This document shows positions 15,333 through 23,574 of a stretch of 24,389 nt of DNA, in pieces (positions within the stretch are counted from its first letter, which is position 1; every line of letters begins with the position of its first letter). The translations under genes and the position numbers were made by a program. The stretch is from JBIICS01 sp044238735 (GTDB lineage: Bacteria; Bacteroidota; Bacteroidia; UBA4408). Location: assembly GCA_044238735.1 (NCBI GenBank), contig JBIICS010000034.1, positions 1-24,389 on the forward strand, read 5' to 3'. The notes beneath the pieces are model-generated. The model was not told where the DNA came from. It ran no database searches and was given only the letters and a program-made list of their open reading frames with translations.

Positions 15333-15404
15333 ATGTGGGGAAGATTTAAATTGTTAAAGAAATTCAATTTTAATATATATACCGGACCGAAGGGAAGGAC
15401 ATAA
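15333..15404 (+). CDS. Possible 23-aa basic microprotein upstream of rny
   Basis: A short frame, ATG 15333 to TAA 15402-15404, encodes 23 residues beginning MWGRFKLLKKF and ending IYTGPKGRT. The product is strongly basic and aromatic, like small nucleic-acid- or ribosome-binding peptides. An intrinsic terminator lies just 11 bp downstream (15415-15436), so the unit has the size and layout of its own mini-gene. I find no exact promoter (a one-mismatch TAAACTTG box at 15312-15319 only). A frame of this length can arise by chance, and I cannot name a family. Confidence 0.35.
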   Translation: MWGRFKLLKKFNFNIYTGPKGRT

Positions 15405-15414
15405 TTAAATGAAA

Positions 15415-15436
15415 CGGCAATAAATTGCTGTTTTTC
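15415..15436 (+). terminator. Intrinsic terminator before rny
   Basis: CGGCAAT (15415-15421) pairs with ATTGCTG (15424-15430), one G-U, with a very tight loop (practically four bases), and TTTTTCTTT follows. It lies between the putative micro-ORF and the rny ATG at 15479, so it either ends a short upstream transcript or attenuates rny. A second small inverted repeat, GGTTTA/TAAACC (15441-15456), follows immediately. Confidence 0.5.
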
Positions 15437-15478
15437 TTTAGGTTTAAATCTAAACCAAATTTAACTAACTAATTAATT

Positions 15479-17023
15479 ATGACGCTATTATTATATGTTT
15501 TGATTGGTCTGCTTGCCGGTGTGGGTGTGGGTTATTTTGCCCTTAGCAGTATCGTAAAAAAAAATATTGAAAAACAAAACAGTGCCCACATTAAGGAAGC
15601 AGAAAAACAAGCGGAAGTGCTTAAACAAGAAAAAATTCTGCAAGCAAAAGAGAAATTCCTTCAATTAAAAACAGAACACGAAAAGTTTATTAACGATAAA
15701 AACAATACAATCTCGCAAACCGAAAATCGATTAAAACAAAAAGAGACGGAATTAAATAAAAAAATAGAAGAAATCAACAAAAAAGACAGAGAACTTCATT
15801 CGGTTAAAGAAAACTACACCTCACAACTCGAGATTTTAAACAAAAAGAAGGCCGAAGTAGAAAAATTACACAAACAACAAGTTACTCAACTAGAAACTGT
15901 TGCCGGTTTAAAAGCCGACGATGCAAAAGCCCAATTAATTGAATCATTAAAGGCAGAAGCTAAAACCGAAGCGTTTGCCTACATCAAGGAAATTCAGGAA
16001 GAAGCTAAAATTAATGCCAATAAAGAGGCTAAAAAAATTGTGATTCAAACCATACAGCGAGTTGCAACCGAGCATGCTGTTGAAAATTCGGTAACCGTTT
16101 TTAACATAGAAGGTGATGAAATGAAGGGTAGAATTATTGGTAGAGAAGGAAGAAACATCAGAGCTCTTGAAGCTGCTACCGGTGTAGAAATTATTGTAGA
16201 TGATACTCCGGAAGCTATTGTTTTATCTTGCTTTGATCCGGTTCGCAGGGAAATAGCCCGATTAGCCCTTCACCAACTTGTAACTGATGGTCGTATACAC
16301 CCTGCCCGTATTGAAGAGGTAGTTACGAAGGTAAAAAAACAGATTGAAGAAGAGATCATTGAGATTGGTAAAAGAACGTGTATAGATCTTGGAATTCACG
16401 GCTTACACCCTGAGTTAATTCGTTTAGTGGGCAAGATGAAATATCGTTCATCATACGGTCAAAACTTACTGCAACACTCTCGCGAAGTTGCTAATTTATG
16501 TGCTACCATGGCCAGCGAACTGGGACTAAATGCCAAGATTGCTAAACGTGCCGGTTTATTGCATGATATTGGAAAAGTACCCGATGATGAACCGGAAGTA
16601 CCACATGCCATTTTGGGTATGCGCCTTGCCGAAAAATATAAGGAAAATGCCGAAGTTTGCAATGCAATTGGCGCTCACCACGACGAGATTGAAATGACCA
16701 GTTTAATTTCTCCGATTATTCAAGTTTGCGATGCCATAAGTGGTGCGCGACCAGGAGCAAGACGCGAAATTGCTGAACAGTACATTAAACGTTTAAAAGA
16801 CCTGGAAAATATCGCCTTAACTTATCAGGGAGTTGAAAAAACATATGCTATTCAGGCCGGTAGAGAGTTACGTGTAATTGTTCAGGCTGATAAAGTAGAT
16901 GATAAACAAACAGAACAATTGGCTTTTGATATTTCACAAAAAATACAAACCGAAATGACTTACCCTGGACAGGTAAAAATTACGGTTATACGAGAGACCA
17001 GAGCCGTAGGTTACGCCAAATAA
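15479..17023 (+). CDS. rny: Ribonuclease Y
   Basis: Membrane-anchored endoribonuclease that starts mRNA decay. The 514 residues follow the family order: an N-terminal membrane helix (about 1-24), a long Lys/Glu/Gln-rich coiled coil (about 25-195), a KH domain with GRIIGREGRNIRALE (about 216-230) and the continuation VEIIVDDTPEAIVLS, then an HD domain. The HD domain shows the metal-binding His near 332 (LLQHSREVANL), the HD pair His 362-Asp 363 (LLHDIGK) and a later HHDE. All catalytic residues look intact. The start ATG 15479 follows an AT-rich leader with a terminator-like hairpin. The stop is 7 bp before hisH, so the next two genes are probably co-transcribed. Confidence 0.97.
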   Translation: MTLLLYVLIGLLAGVGVGYFALSSIVKKNIEKQNSAHIKEAEKQAEVLKQEKILQAKEKFLQLKTEHEKFINDKNNTISQTENRLKQKETELNKKIEEINKKDRELHSVKENYTSQLEILNKKKAEVEKLHKQQVTQLETVAGLKADDAKAQLIESLKAEAKTEAFAYIKEIQEEAKINANKEAKKIVIQTIQRVATEHAVENSVTVFNIEGDEMKGRIIGREGRNIRALEAATGVEIIVDDTPEAIVLSCFDPVRREIARLALHQLVTDGRIHPARIEEVVTKVKKQIEEEIIEIGKRTCIDLGIHGLHPELIRLVGKMKYRSSYGQNLLQHSREVANLCATMASELGLNAKIAKRAGLLHDIGKVPDDEPEVPHAILGMRLAEKYKENAEVCNAIGAHHDEIEMTSLISPIIQVCDAISGARPGARREIAEQYIKRLKDLENIALTYQGVEKTYAIQAGRELRVIVQADKVDDKQTEQLAFDISQKIQTEMTYPGQVKITVIRETRAVGYAK

Positions 17024-17030
17024 AAAATCC

Positions 17031-17645
17031 ATGCAGGTTGTAATTATAGATTATGGCTTAGGTAATTTACTTTCAGTAAAAAACATGTTCAAGAAAATCG
17101 GGGTTGATGCCACTATCAGCTCCGATTTTTCTGTTATAAAAGATGCTCCAAAGCTACTTCTTCCGGGAGTTGGTGCATTTGATTATGGAATGCAAAAAAT
17201 AAAAGATTCGGGGCTGCAGGAAGTTCTTAATCAGAAAGTTTTAATAGATAAAACCCCCATTCTTGGGATTTGTCTTGGACTGCAAATAATGACTAAAAGC
17301 AGTGAGGAAGGGGTATTACCCGGACTGGGCTGGTTTAATGCCGTGACGAAAAAATTCAGACTCGATGATTCCAGTTTAAAAGTACCGCACATGGGCTGGA
17401 ATGAAATTTCCATTAAAAAACAAAGTAAATTACTTGATGGGATGTATGATGATGCACGCTTTTATTTTGTTCACTCGTATCATTTAGATTCTCAGGATGC
17501 CTCAGATGTTCTGTTAACAGCCAGATACGGCTACGATTTTGTTTGCGGTTTAGAGAAAGAGAATATACTAGGCGTGCAATTTCATCCCGAAAAAAGCCAT
17601 AAATTCGGTATGAAACTTTTAAGCAACTTTATTGTTAACTACTAA
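17031..17645 (+). CDS. HisH-type glutamine amidotransferase (class I glutaminase)
   Basis: A 204-aa triad glutaminase with all residues intact: Cys 81 in GICLGLQ, His 185 and Glu 187 in GVQFHPEKS, and the oxyanion-loop region PGVGAFDYG. HisH partners HisF to make imidazole glycerol phosphate and AICAR in histidine synthesis. However, no hisF or other his gene is in the window, and the C-terminal pattern (YGYDFVCGLEKENILGVQFHPEKSHKFG) looks to me more like the HisH paralogues of surface-polysaccharide clusters that feed ammonia to sugar amidation with a HisF-like partner. That preference is from memory, so the symbol is left empty. The start is ATG 17031, 7 bp after rny. Confidence 0.85.
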   Translation: MQVVIIDYGLGNLLSVKNMFKKIGVDATISSDFSVIKDAPKLLLPGVGAFDYGMQKIKDSGLQEVLNQKVLIDKTPILGICLGLQIMTKSSEEGVLPGLGWFNAVTKKFRLDDSSLKVPHMGWNEISIKKQSKLLDGMYDDARFYFVHSYHLDSQDASDVLLTARYGYDFVCGLEKENILGVQFHPEKSHKFGMKLLSNFIVNY

Positions 17646-17657
17646 AAATAACTTGCT

Positions 17658-18347
17658 ATGAAATTCATTATTCCCATTATTATACTGGGATGCCTTTGTT
17701 TTTCTAAATCAATGGCTCAGTTAAAATTTAATCAACATGACAGCACCAGCAGATGGAGTTTTGAATATCATTTTGGAGGCGTGCTTAATGCTGAATTACC
17801 CCTAACTATAGTTCAACAAGGGTATCCAGATCTGCATATTAAACGAGCTGCATTTTACTCAGAACCATTTACCAGTCCTCATTACTGGGCCTGGCGTTTT
17901 ATAAAATGGCATAAATTTAACGGTTTTAGCTTTGAAGCTATCCACCATAAAATGTATCTCACCAATAAACCACCCGAAATTCAACGCTTCGGAATTTCCC
18001 ACGGATATAATATGTTGGTTTTTTGCTACACACGAAATTTCAAACATTTTAATGCTGCTGTTGGAAGCGGCTCCGTGTTAATGCATCCCGAAAGTAAAAT
18101 ACGTGATATGCAATGGCCGGAGGGACCCGGCTTTGATATTCATGGATACAGGCTTAGAGGGTATGTAATTAATTTAGCTATTAGCAGACAATTCAGAATT
18201 TACAAACGTTTTTATATTAATACTGAAGCTAAGGTAACTTTCTCGCAAGCTAATGCCCCCATTGTTAATGGCTACGCAAAAGTTAACAGTCTTGCTTACC
18301 AATTTATTTTTGGTCCGGGTATTGACTGGGGTTATAAAAAGAAATAA
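17658..18347 (+). CDS. Exported beta-rich protein, probably outer membrane
   Basis: A 229-aa product with a signal peptide (residues 1-20, ending SMAQ). The mature part has alternating aromatic strands (WSFEYHFGGVLNAEL, FSFEAIHHKMYL, FHFNAAVGSGSVL-like segments), a Gly-rich turn pattern and a C-terminal strand ending in aromatics (YQFIFGPGIDWGYKKK). These suggest a small eight- to ten-strand outer-membrane barrel. The HHKMYLTN..P.EIQ.F.ISHGYN stretch looks motif-like, but I cannot tie it to a named enzyme; a PagL-type lipid A deacylase was considered without support. The gene follows hisH by 12 bp on the same strand and converges on the yhcH-like gene with a 13-bp gap. Confidence 0.65.
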   Translation: MKFIIPIIILGCLCFSKSMAQLKFNQHDSTSRWSFEYHFGGVLNAELPLTIVQQGYPDLHIKRAAFYSEPFTSPHYWAWRFIKWHKFNGFSFEAIHHKMYLTNKPPEIQRFGISHGYNMLVFCYTRNFKHFNAAVGSGSVLMHPESKIRDMQWPEGPGFDIHGYRLRGYVINLAISRQFRIYKRFYINTEAKVTFSQANAPIVNGYAKVNSLAYQFIFGPGIDWGYKKK

Positions 18348-18360
18348 AATCCACAATAAT

Positions 18361-18813
18361 TTAAATTAATACTTTAAGGACAACCTTTTTAACGTTTTGG
18401 GCATACCCGTCAAAATGCATACAAGGTTTATGAGCATCATGAGGAAATAAAATATAAAACTGTTCTTCTAACACTTTATACAAAATACCATCCGCTGTAT
18501 AAAATGCAACATCTTTATCGAACACATATTCCTCTATAATATTACAACGCGATTTATCCATATGAAAAAAAGATTCATTACCTGAAATCATAAACTGTAT
18601 ATCAATATATTTTTTATGCGCTTCGTATCTCAACTCACTTTCGGCTTTAGTAGAATAGGATTGTATCAATGCAAAAAGTTTATCACCTTCTATATCAACC
18701 CTGCCGTCTGGAAGATTATTAAAATTTGTATTTATTAAATATTCGAATCCTTTTTTAAATAAGGGATGAATATTCAAATACGTTTCATAATTTTTTAAAG
18801 AATCGATTATCAT
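18361..18813 (-). CDS. YhcH/YjgK/YiaL (TabA) family protein
   Basis: A 150-aa single-domain cupin-like protein of the DUF386 family. Recognisable parts are YEAHKKYIDIQFMISG (63-78), which carries the conserved E-H-...-D metal-binding pattern, and YILFPHDAHKP (120-130). Members are linked to sialic acid or sugar catabolism (YhcH) and to biofilm control (TabA); the biochemical activity is not settled, and no sialic-acid genes are present here. It is the last gene of a minus-strand run, 11 bp after the TPR-PP2C-like gene, so it may be co-transcribed. The start is ATG 18813. Confidence 0.9.
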   Translation of the reverse strand: MIIDSLKNYETYLNIHPLFKKGFEYLINTNFNNLPDGRVDIEGDKLFALIQSYSTKAESELRYEAHKKYIDIQFMISGNESFFHMDKSRCNIIEEYVFDKDVAFYTADGILYKVLEEQFYILFPHDAHKPCMHFDGYAQNVKKVVLKVLI

Positions 18814-18824
18814 ATATCAAAGCA

Positions 18825-20768
18825 TTAAATTTTAATCAAAATTAAGGATGAATCGGTTTCAAAATTTTGATGTATCTCAGACTTAATTTCATCAAAATCA
18901 GTATCCCTGTTTAATCGCTCAATTAAAGAAGCAACGGTTAAGGCCTGAGTACTTTCCATAATAAGCACATCATTTTTAATAAGCTCTAGAGAATTATCCT
19001 GAAAGTTATAACTGAGATCACTATTTCCGATTACGGCATCATCACCTTTTATATCGTATGCCTTTCCACTCCTAACTACCGAAATATTTAGGTTAGAGCC
19101 ACAAAAAAGTAATTCTTTATTATCGCTATTTATAAAACATAATGCAAGTGAGCACTCCCAATTTTGCTGAGCAACTTTTTTATACTCATGGAACATTCGG
19201 TTTAAGTGATTAAGAACTGCAGAAGGTTGTAATATATTTTTTTCTTTAACAATTCGATTCAAAAAATCATAAAGCTGAATATTTAAACATGCTGCCGATT
19301 CTCCGTTTTCGTTTACGCGGGCAAGAGCTAAAAACACTCCGCGAACGGGACTGTTACGAGATAATCTCAAATCGGCCATCCAGGCAAAAGACTGCTGATG
19401 GGTATCAGAATTAATAAGTAACGACTCCTTGAATACTTTATTAAGAGAAGTTCCATTTAAATTTAAATGATTAAATAATGTGATAAGATTTTTGTTAGGG
19501 CCCGTTTTATTAACTTCTACCACCACCTCTTTTACAATCTCCTTAGCGGGTAGCACTTTTTCTATTATTATCTCCTCCTTAATTGTTAAAGGTCTTTTTT
19601 TAAGATAAATAAACACAAAGATTACCAATAAAATAAATATCAGACCAACTAGTACAATAAGTACATTTATATTTAACCACGCACTTTTCTTTTCTAACTT
19701 TTCACCTAAAGCTTTATAACATTTTTGTATTTTATCTTCAAAAACCAAACTATAACCAATGTTACTGCTATTATTTGCAATTAAACGGCCCGAGCTGTAT
19801 ATCAGCATTGAATCGTTATAAATTTTAGCCAATGATGAATTTCCGATGTAAGAATAAAAATTAGCCATAAAAGAAAATTGTCCTTTAATTAAAGAGCTAT
19901 CACCAGAAACCAATGCCACTTTTGATGCCCGGCTTAATGCTTGCTGTGTTAAAGGCCATTTTTTATGAGCAAAACAAATTTTAGCATATTCATTTAACGC
20001 CTCGATTAACAATGAATATGATTTTAAACTATCAAAAATGGAGATAACCGGAACAATTAGAGCAGATGCGTTTTTCAAATCATTAGACTCGCGATAAAAG
20101 CGAGCATACAATAGTTTAGACTCAGCCCTTTGCTGAATTGAACTAAGATTATTTATAGTATCTAAAACTGAATTAAGATAAAACAATGCTGAATCTTTTA
20201 TGTTTTTAAGCAGAAAGTAACGAGCCATAAAAATTTGATCGTTTAAAGACTCGGGTAGCGATAAAAATATTTTTTCTTGCTCAACGCTTAGCTCTTTTTG
20301 GTTAAACGCTGATTTTAATAATGCATACCACTCGGCTCTATGATTTTTATCGTTTTTATAAAAATCAAAAAGTAATGAATTTACTTTTAAAGTATCGCGT
20401 TTAAAACGATAACAATTAAGTAACTCTTTATTTATGGAAATTAAAATAGGTTCCGTTGTTAAACCTTTTCCGGCTGATAATAAATAAGACTCCGCTCTAA
20501 CGTAACTATTATAGAACATAGCACGTTTGGCAAGTCGGTAATTAAAAAAAGATAAGCCCATTATAAAATTAAGTTTTTCAGAAACAGAAAGTCCGTAAAC
20601 CTCATGAAGCAAAGCAACGGAAGAGTCTTTCTGCTCCTGAGAAAACATAATTAACTCTTTAACTAAAATGGTGTCCTGATTACGATCAATAAATGCTGGA
20701 GCCAGTGTGTTTTGTGCATAGACTAAAGAATTGACCAACAACACCAATATTAGAATCAAGTTTCTCAT
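18825..20768 (-). CDS. TPR-TM protein with a degenerate SpoIIE/PP2C-like domain
   Basis: A 647-aa protein. A signal peptide (about 1-19, ending VYAQ) precedes a helical TPR-like periplasmic region (about 20-345), one transmembrane helix (about 365-388) and a charged linker rich in Lys, Glu and Val (about 390-425). The C-terminal cytoplasmic domain (about 440-647) follows the SpoIIE/RsbU PP2C outline, but its metal ligands are changed. The expected SGDFYW reads QQSFAW (458-463), DCTGHGVPGA reads ARVNENGESA (483-492), the late YTDG reads MEST, and the final DD(I/M)T reads TDSS. It is probably a pseudophosphatase acting by binding. The longer frame from 20819 is rejected because ATG 20768 gives a normal signal peptide and lies 1 bp after the helicase stop. 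Confidence 0.75.
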   Translation of the reverse strand: MRNLILILVLLVNSLVYAQNTLAPAFIDRNQDTILVKELIMFSQEQKDSSVALLHEVYGLSVSEKLNFIMGLSFFNYRLAKRAMFYNSYVRAESYLLSAGKGLTTEPILISINKELLNCYRFKRDTLKVNSLLFDFYKNDKNHRAEWYALLKSAFNQKELSVEQEKIFLSLPESLNDQIFMARYFLLKNIKDSALFYLNSVLDTINNLSSIQQRAESKLLYARFYRESNDLKNASALIVPVISIFDSLKSYSLLIEALNEYAKICFAHKKWPLTQQALSRASKVALVSGDSSLIKGQFSFMANFYSYIGNSSLAKIYNDSMLIYSSGRLIANNSSNIGYSLVFEDKIQKCYKALGEKLEKKSAWLNINVLIVLVGLIFILLVIFVFIYLKKRPLTIKEEIIIEKVLPAKEIVKEVVVEVNKTGPNKNLITLFNHLNLNGTSLNKVFKESLLINSDTHQQSFAWMADLRLSRNSPVRGVFLALARVNENGESAACLNIQLYDFLNRIVKEKNILQPSAVLNHLNRMFHEYKKVAQQNWECSLALCFINSDNKELLFCGSNLNISVVRSGKAYDIKGDDAVIGNSDLSYNFQDNSLELIKNDVLIMESTQALTVASLIERLNRDTDFDEIKSEIHQNFETDSSLILIKI

Positions 20769-20769
20769 C

Positions 20770-22185
20770 TTAAAAAAATTTATCATTAAAGTTAACCAAA
20801 AATACGGTGTTTGTAGCACGTGTTAAAGCGGTATAAAGCCATCGGTAAAAATCTTCATTAATCATCTCCTCTGTTAAATAACCCGAATCGATATATACAT
20901 CATTCCATTGCCCGCCCTGCGATTTATGACAAGTAACACAATATGCAAACTTAATTTGCAAAGCATTAAAATAAGGGTTTGCTTTTAAAAGAGTTTTACG
21001 TTTATTTCGATCAGGTTCATCCGCATAATCTTCCATTATAGTATCGTAAAGCTTTTTAAGATCAGATTCACTTAAGGAGGGGCCATCCACATCTAGTACA
21101 TCTAACAAAAGCATAACATCAAAAGGGGGCTGATCGGGATAATCTATTAACTGAATATGTGCTTCTGCAAACTTAAATCCGTAAATTTCTTTTGTTGTTT
21201 TAATTTTTAGAACTTGAAAAACATCTCCATTTGCAATAAAACCCGCCTTAGAAGTTTCATCCAACCAATAATAATTATTCTTCACCACCATGCAATAGTC
21301 ACCTCCTTCAATAATACTGTCTAACCACTTAATACGTGAGCGAATTTGCCTGTTGTATAAATTAGCATTTTTATTAGAACGGGTAATTACAATAGTACCC
21401 TCTTCGCCATAATTGCTGTAAGATGAATCTAGTAAATCGGAAAACTCCGAACCTTCAATTCGTTTAATGTCATTAAATCCCTTTAAATCGAACTTAGGAT
21501 AAACATCAGGATTTTGGATTAACTGCACCCGCAAATGAGTTGCATTAAATAACACACCCGAATCTTCCGCCTGGCGCATCACCTGTCGCAAAACACTTTG
21601 GTGAATAGACAAAGGATAAATACTTTTGAGGTATTCTGCCTCTAAGGCGGGGCTCTCGCTATAACCAACCGGAGGTAACTGGGCGGTGTCACCAATAAAT
21701 ATTAAACGACAATGATGTCCCGAATAAACGTATGAAAGCAAATCAGCCAGCAAAGAATTAGAAACATCTGTTCCCGAATCGCCCACCATGGAGGCTTCAT
21801 CCACAATAAAAATGGATTTTTTAAACATATTTTGTTGTAATACAAAACGATTATTTCCAAATTTATCAGTGTTTCTAAAGTAAATCCGCTTGTGAATGGT
21901 ACTGGCCGGTTTACCGCTGTAATTTGCCAGAACCTTGGCTGCTCTTCCGGTTGGAGCCATCAAAACAGCTTTAACACTGTAGAGATCACACGTTTTAATG
22001 AACGCCGAAATCAAGCTTGTTTTACCGGTTCCGGCATATCCCTTTAAAACATAAAGCGGATTTTCCTCAACATCAAAAACAAAACTACTCAACACCTCTA
22101 TTGCTTGATGTTGATCTTGGGTTGGAGTAAAACCAAAATTAGCCAAGACTGTTTGTTTAAATTTATTTTTGCGTTCGATTAACAT
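20770..22185 (-). CDS. RecD-like superfamily 1 DNA helicase
   Basis: A 471-aa ATP-dependent helicase of the short RecD/AAA_30 type common in Bacteroidota. Motifs in order: Q-type entry FTPTQDQHQAIE (19-30), Walker A GYAGTGKTS (49-57, Lys 55), Ia APTGRAAKVL (about 77-86), Walker B IFIVDEASM (125-133), motif III IFIGDTAQLPPVG (near 163-175), motif V CVTCHKSQGGQW, and motif VI YTALTRA close to the C-terminus. It likely acts in DNA repair or recombination. The frame can be extended to a TTG at 22224, but ATG 22185 begins the conserved region, and an exact TATCTTTG -7 box lies at 22200-22207 on the minus strand. The stop is 1 bp before the TPR-TM gene. Confidence 0.92.
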   Translation of the reverse strand: MLIERKNKFKQTVLANFGFTPTQDQHQAIEVLSSFVFDVEENPLYVLKGYAGTGKTSLISAFIKTCDLYSVKAVLMAPTGRAAKVLANYSGKPASTIHKRIYFRNTDKFGNNRFVLQQNMFKKSIFIVDEASMVGDSGTDVSNSLLADLLSYVYSGHHCRLIFIGDTAQLPPVGYSESPALEAEYLKSIYPLSIHQSVLRQVMRQAEDSGVLFNATHLRVQLIQNPDVYPKFDLKGFNDIKRIEGSEFSDLLDSSYSNYGEEGTIVITRSNKNANLYNRQIRSRIKWLDSIIEGGDYCMVVKNNYYWLDETSKAGFIANGDVFQVLKIKTTKEIYGFKFAEAHIQLIDYPDQPPFDVMLLLDVLDVDGPSLSESDLKKLYDTIMEDYADEPDRNKRKTLLKANPYFNALQIKFAYCVTCHKSQGGQWNDVYIDSGYLTEEMINEDFYRWLYTALTRATNTVFLVNFNDKFF

Positions 22186-22199
22186 TGCTCGTATCTTAG

Positions 22200-22207
22200 C
22201 AAAGATA
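22200..22207 (-). promoter_or_regulatory. Possible -7 box of the helicase operon
   Basis: TATCTTTG on the minus strand is an exact TAnnTTTG match, 15 bp before ATG 22185, which would give a leader of about 10 nt. The nearest TTG (from TTTTTTGCC) is only 14 bp upstream, shorter than the usual 19-23, so the -33 element is doubtful. If real, it rules out the longer TTG-start form of the helicase, because that start would lie upstream of the transcription start. Confidence 0.35.
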
Positions 22208-22229
22208 TTAGCAATAGCAGGCAAAAAAG

Positions 22230-23048
22230 ATGAGTTTAGAAAATTTTTTCAACCAAGAAAACCCATTAAGCGAAAGCATAAGTTCTCAACTAGCTATCGA
22301 AATAAGTGCAAATCATCTTATACTCTCCGTAAAAAATAATAATGGAGAAGTTACAGGTCTTAAACATTATTTTCTCGCTCATCCACTTTCAAATTCAAAA
22401 GGTATTGAAGAAATTACGGATATTTTAAAAAGCAATCCCGCATTAAAAAATCCATACAAAAAAACCATAGTTGCTGTAAATACTCCCCACAGTTTAATTG
22501 TACCCGATAGTTTTTTCGATGAGAGTAGATCATTAACATTATTACAAAGTCAGTTTAAAATAGGGAATGATGTTAAAATTATAAGTGAACGAATTGATAC
22601 CGAAAACGCTTTTATTATTAGTGCCATTAACGATTCAATTTATAATAAACTCACTCAGCTTTTTCCTACTGCACACCTTATTACTGGAGCATTTGTTTTA
22701 TTTAACATCCCAAACCAAGGCGCTGATTACATAATAAATATTTTTGCAGATCAGGAAAAAATAGTATTAAATGCATTTAAAGGTGGGAAACTAATACTAT
22801 TCAATATTTATTCCATTTCGAACGACGAAGATTTTATATATTTTATTTTAAATGCTCTGGATAAATTAAATTTTGAATTAAGTAATACTCAAGCCAACCT
22901 AATGGGCTTAATTTATGAGTCTGACTCTAAATTTAATTTATTATCAAATTATATTGGTACAGTAAAATTAGTCAATCTTAATAACCAGTATATCAATAAC
23001 TCCCAGGTATTTTATACCAATATCTATTCTCACTTATGCGTATTATAG
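22230..23048 (+). CDS. DUF3822 family protein
   Basis: A 272-aa cytoplasmic protein of a Bacteroidota-specific family of unknown function that is typically found directly before rsmD, as here. The pattern (LAIEISANHLILSVKN at the N-terminus, VVAVNTPHSLIVPDSFF-like strand near 85-97, a central DYIINIFADQEKIVLNAFKGGKLILFNIYS duplication of strands) fits an actin-like ASKHA fold similar to type IV pilus PilM; that fold comment is inference. The start ATG 22230 is divergent from the helicase with a 44-bp gap. The 3' end overlaps rsmD by 13 bp. Confidence 0.85.
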   Translation: MSLENFFNQENPLSESISSQLAIEISANHLILSVKNNNGEVTGLKHYFLAHPLSNSKGIEEITDILKSNPALKNPYKKTIVAVNTPHSLIVPDSFFDESRSLTLLQSQFKIGNDVKIISERIDTENAFIISAINDSIYNKLTQLFPTAHLITGAFVLFNIPNQGADYIINIFADQEKIVLNAFKGGKLILFNIYSISNDEDFIYFILNALDKLNFELSNTQANLMGLIYESDSKFNLLSNYIGTVKLVNLNNQYINNSQVFYTNIYSHLCVL

Positions 23049-23572
23049 GAGGTCAATTTAAAGGACGAAAAATAATTGCCCCAGGAAATTTACCTGTTAG
23101 GCCTACTACCGATTTTGCCAAAGAAGGACTATTTAATATATTAAGCAACCGAATTAACTTTGAAGAAACCAAGTTCCTTGATTTGTTTTGCGGAACGGGA
23201 AATATTAGCTGGGAAATAGCTTCAAGAGGCTGTAAAAATATTACATGTGTAGATGAAAATACTAATTGCTATGCATTCATAACAAAAACAGCCGATAAGC
23301 TGGGTTTAAAAACTGTTAAAGCTTACCGATCGGATGCTTTTAAGTTTTGCACTACTTCTTTAGAGAAATTCGATTTCATTTTTGCTGATCCACCCTTTAA
23401 TCATGAGAAAACGGTTTCGCTTCCGGATCTTATTTTTGAAAAACAATTACTCAACAATGATGGAATTCTGATTATAGAACATCCAAAAGATTATGATTTT
23501 AGCAATCATCCCTTCTTTAAGGAAGAGCGAAAGTATGGTAAAATTCACTTTAGTTTTTTTGGAAACAGCTAA
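23036..23572 (+). CDS. rsmD: 16S rRNA (guanine966-N2)-methyltransferase
   Basis: S-adenosylmethionine-dependent enzyme that methylates G966 of 16S rRNA during 30S assembly. The 178-aa length is usual. The hallmarks are MRIIGGQFKGRKI at the N-terminus, VRPTTDFAKEGLFNIL (21-36), SAM motif I LDLFCGTGNISWE (48-60), the acidic CVDEN (71-75) and catalytic motif IV DPPF (118-121). ATG 23036 lies inside the DUF3822 gene (13-bp overlap), and the stop is 2 bp before recX, so the three genes form a tight operon. In many Bacteroidota coaD follows; here recX does. Confidence 0.95.
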   Translation: MRIIGGQFKGRKIIAPGNLPVRPTTDFAKEGLFNILSNRINFEETKFLDLFCGTGNISWEIASRGCKNITCVDENTNCYAFITKTADKLGLKTVKAYRSDAFKFCTTSLEKFDFIFADPPFNHEKTVSLPDLIFEKQLLNNDGILIIEHPKDYDFSNHPFFKEERKYGKIHFSFFGNS

Positions 23573-23574
23573 AC

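Noticed and set aside
15380..15400. Resemblance of ACCGGACCGAAGGGAAGGAC to the SRP RNA apical loop
   Set aside because: The invariant GGAA...AGCAGC part is absent and no enclosing long stem is present. The same bases are also the end of the putative micro-ORF.
15409..15423. Second tiny ATG frame (4 codons) before rny
   Set aside because: Too short, and it runs into the terminator hairpin.
22186..22224. N-terminal extension of the helicase from TTG 22224
   Set aside because: The extra 13 residues precede the conserved region, an exact -7 box overlaps them, and ATG 22185 is available.
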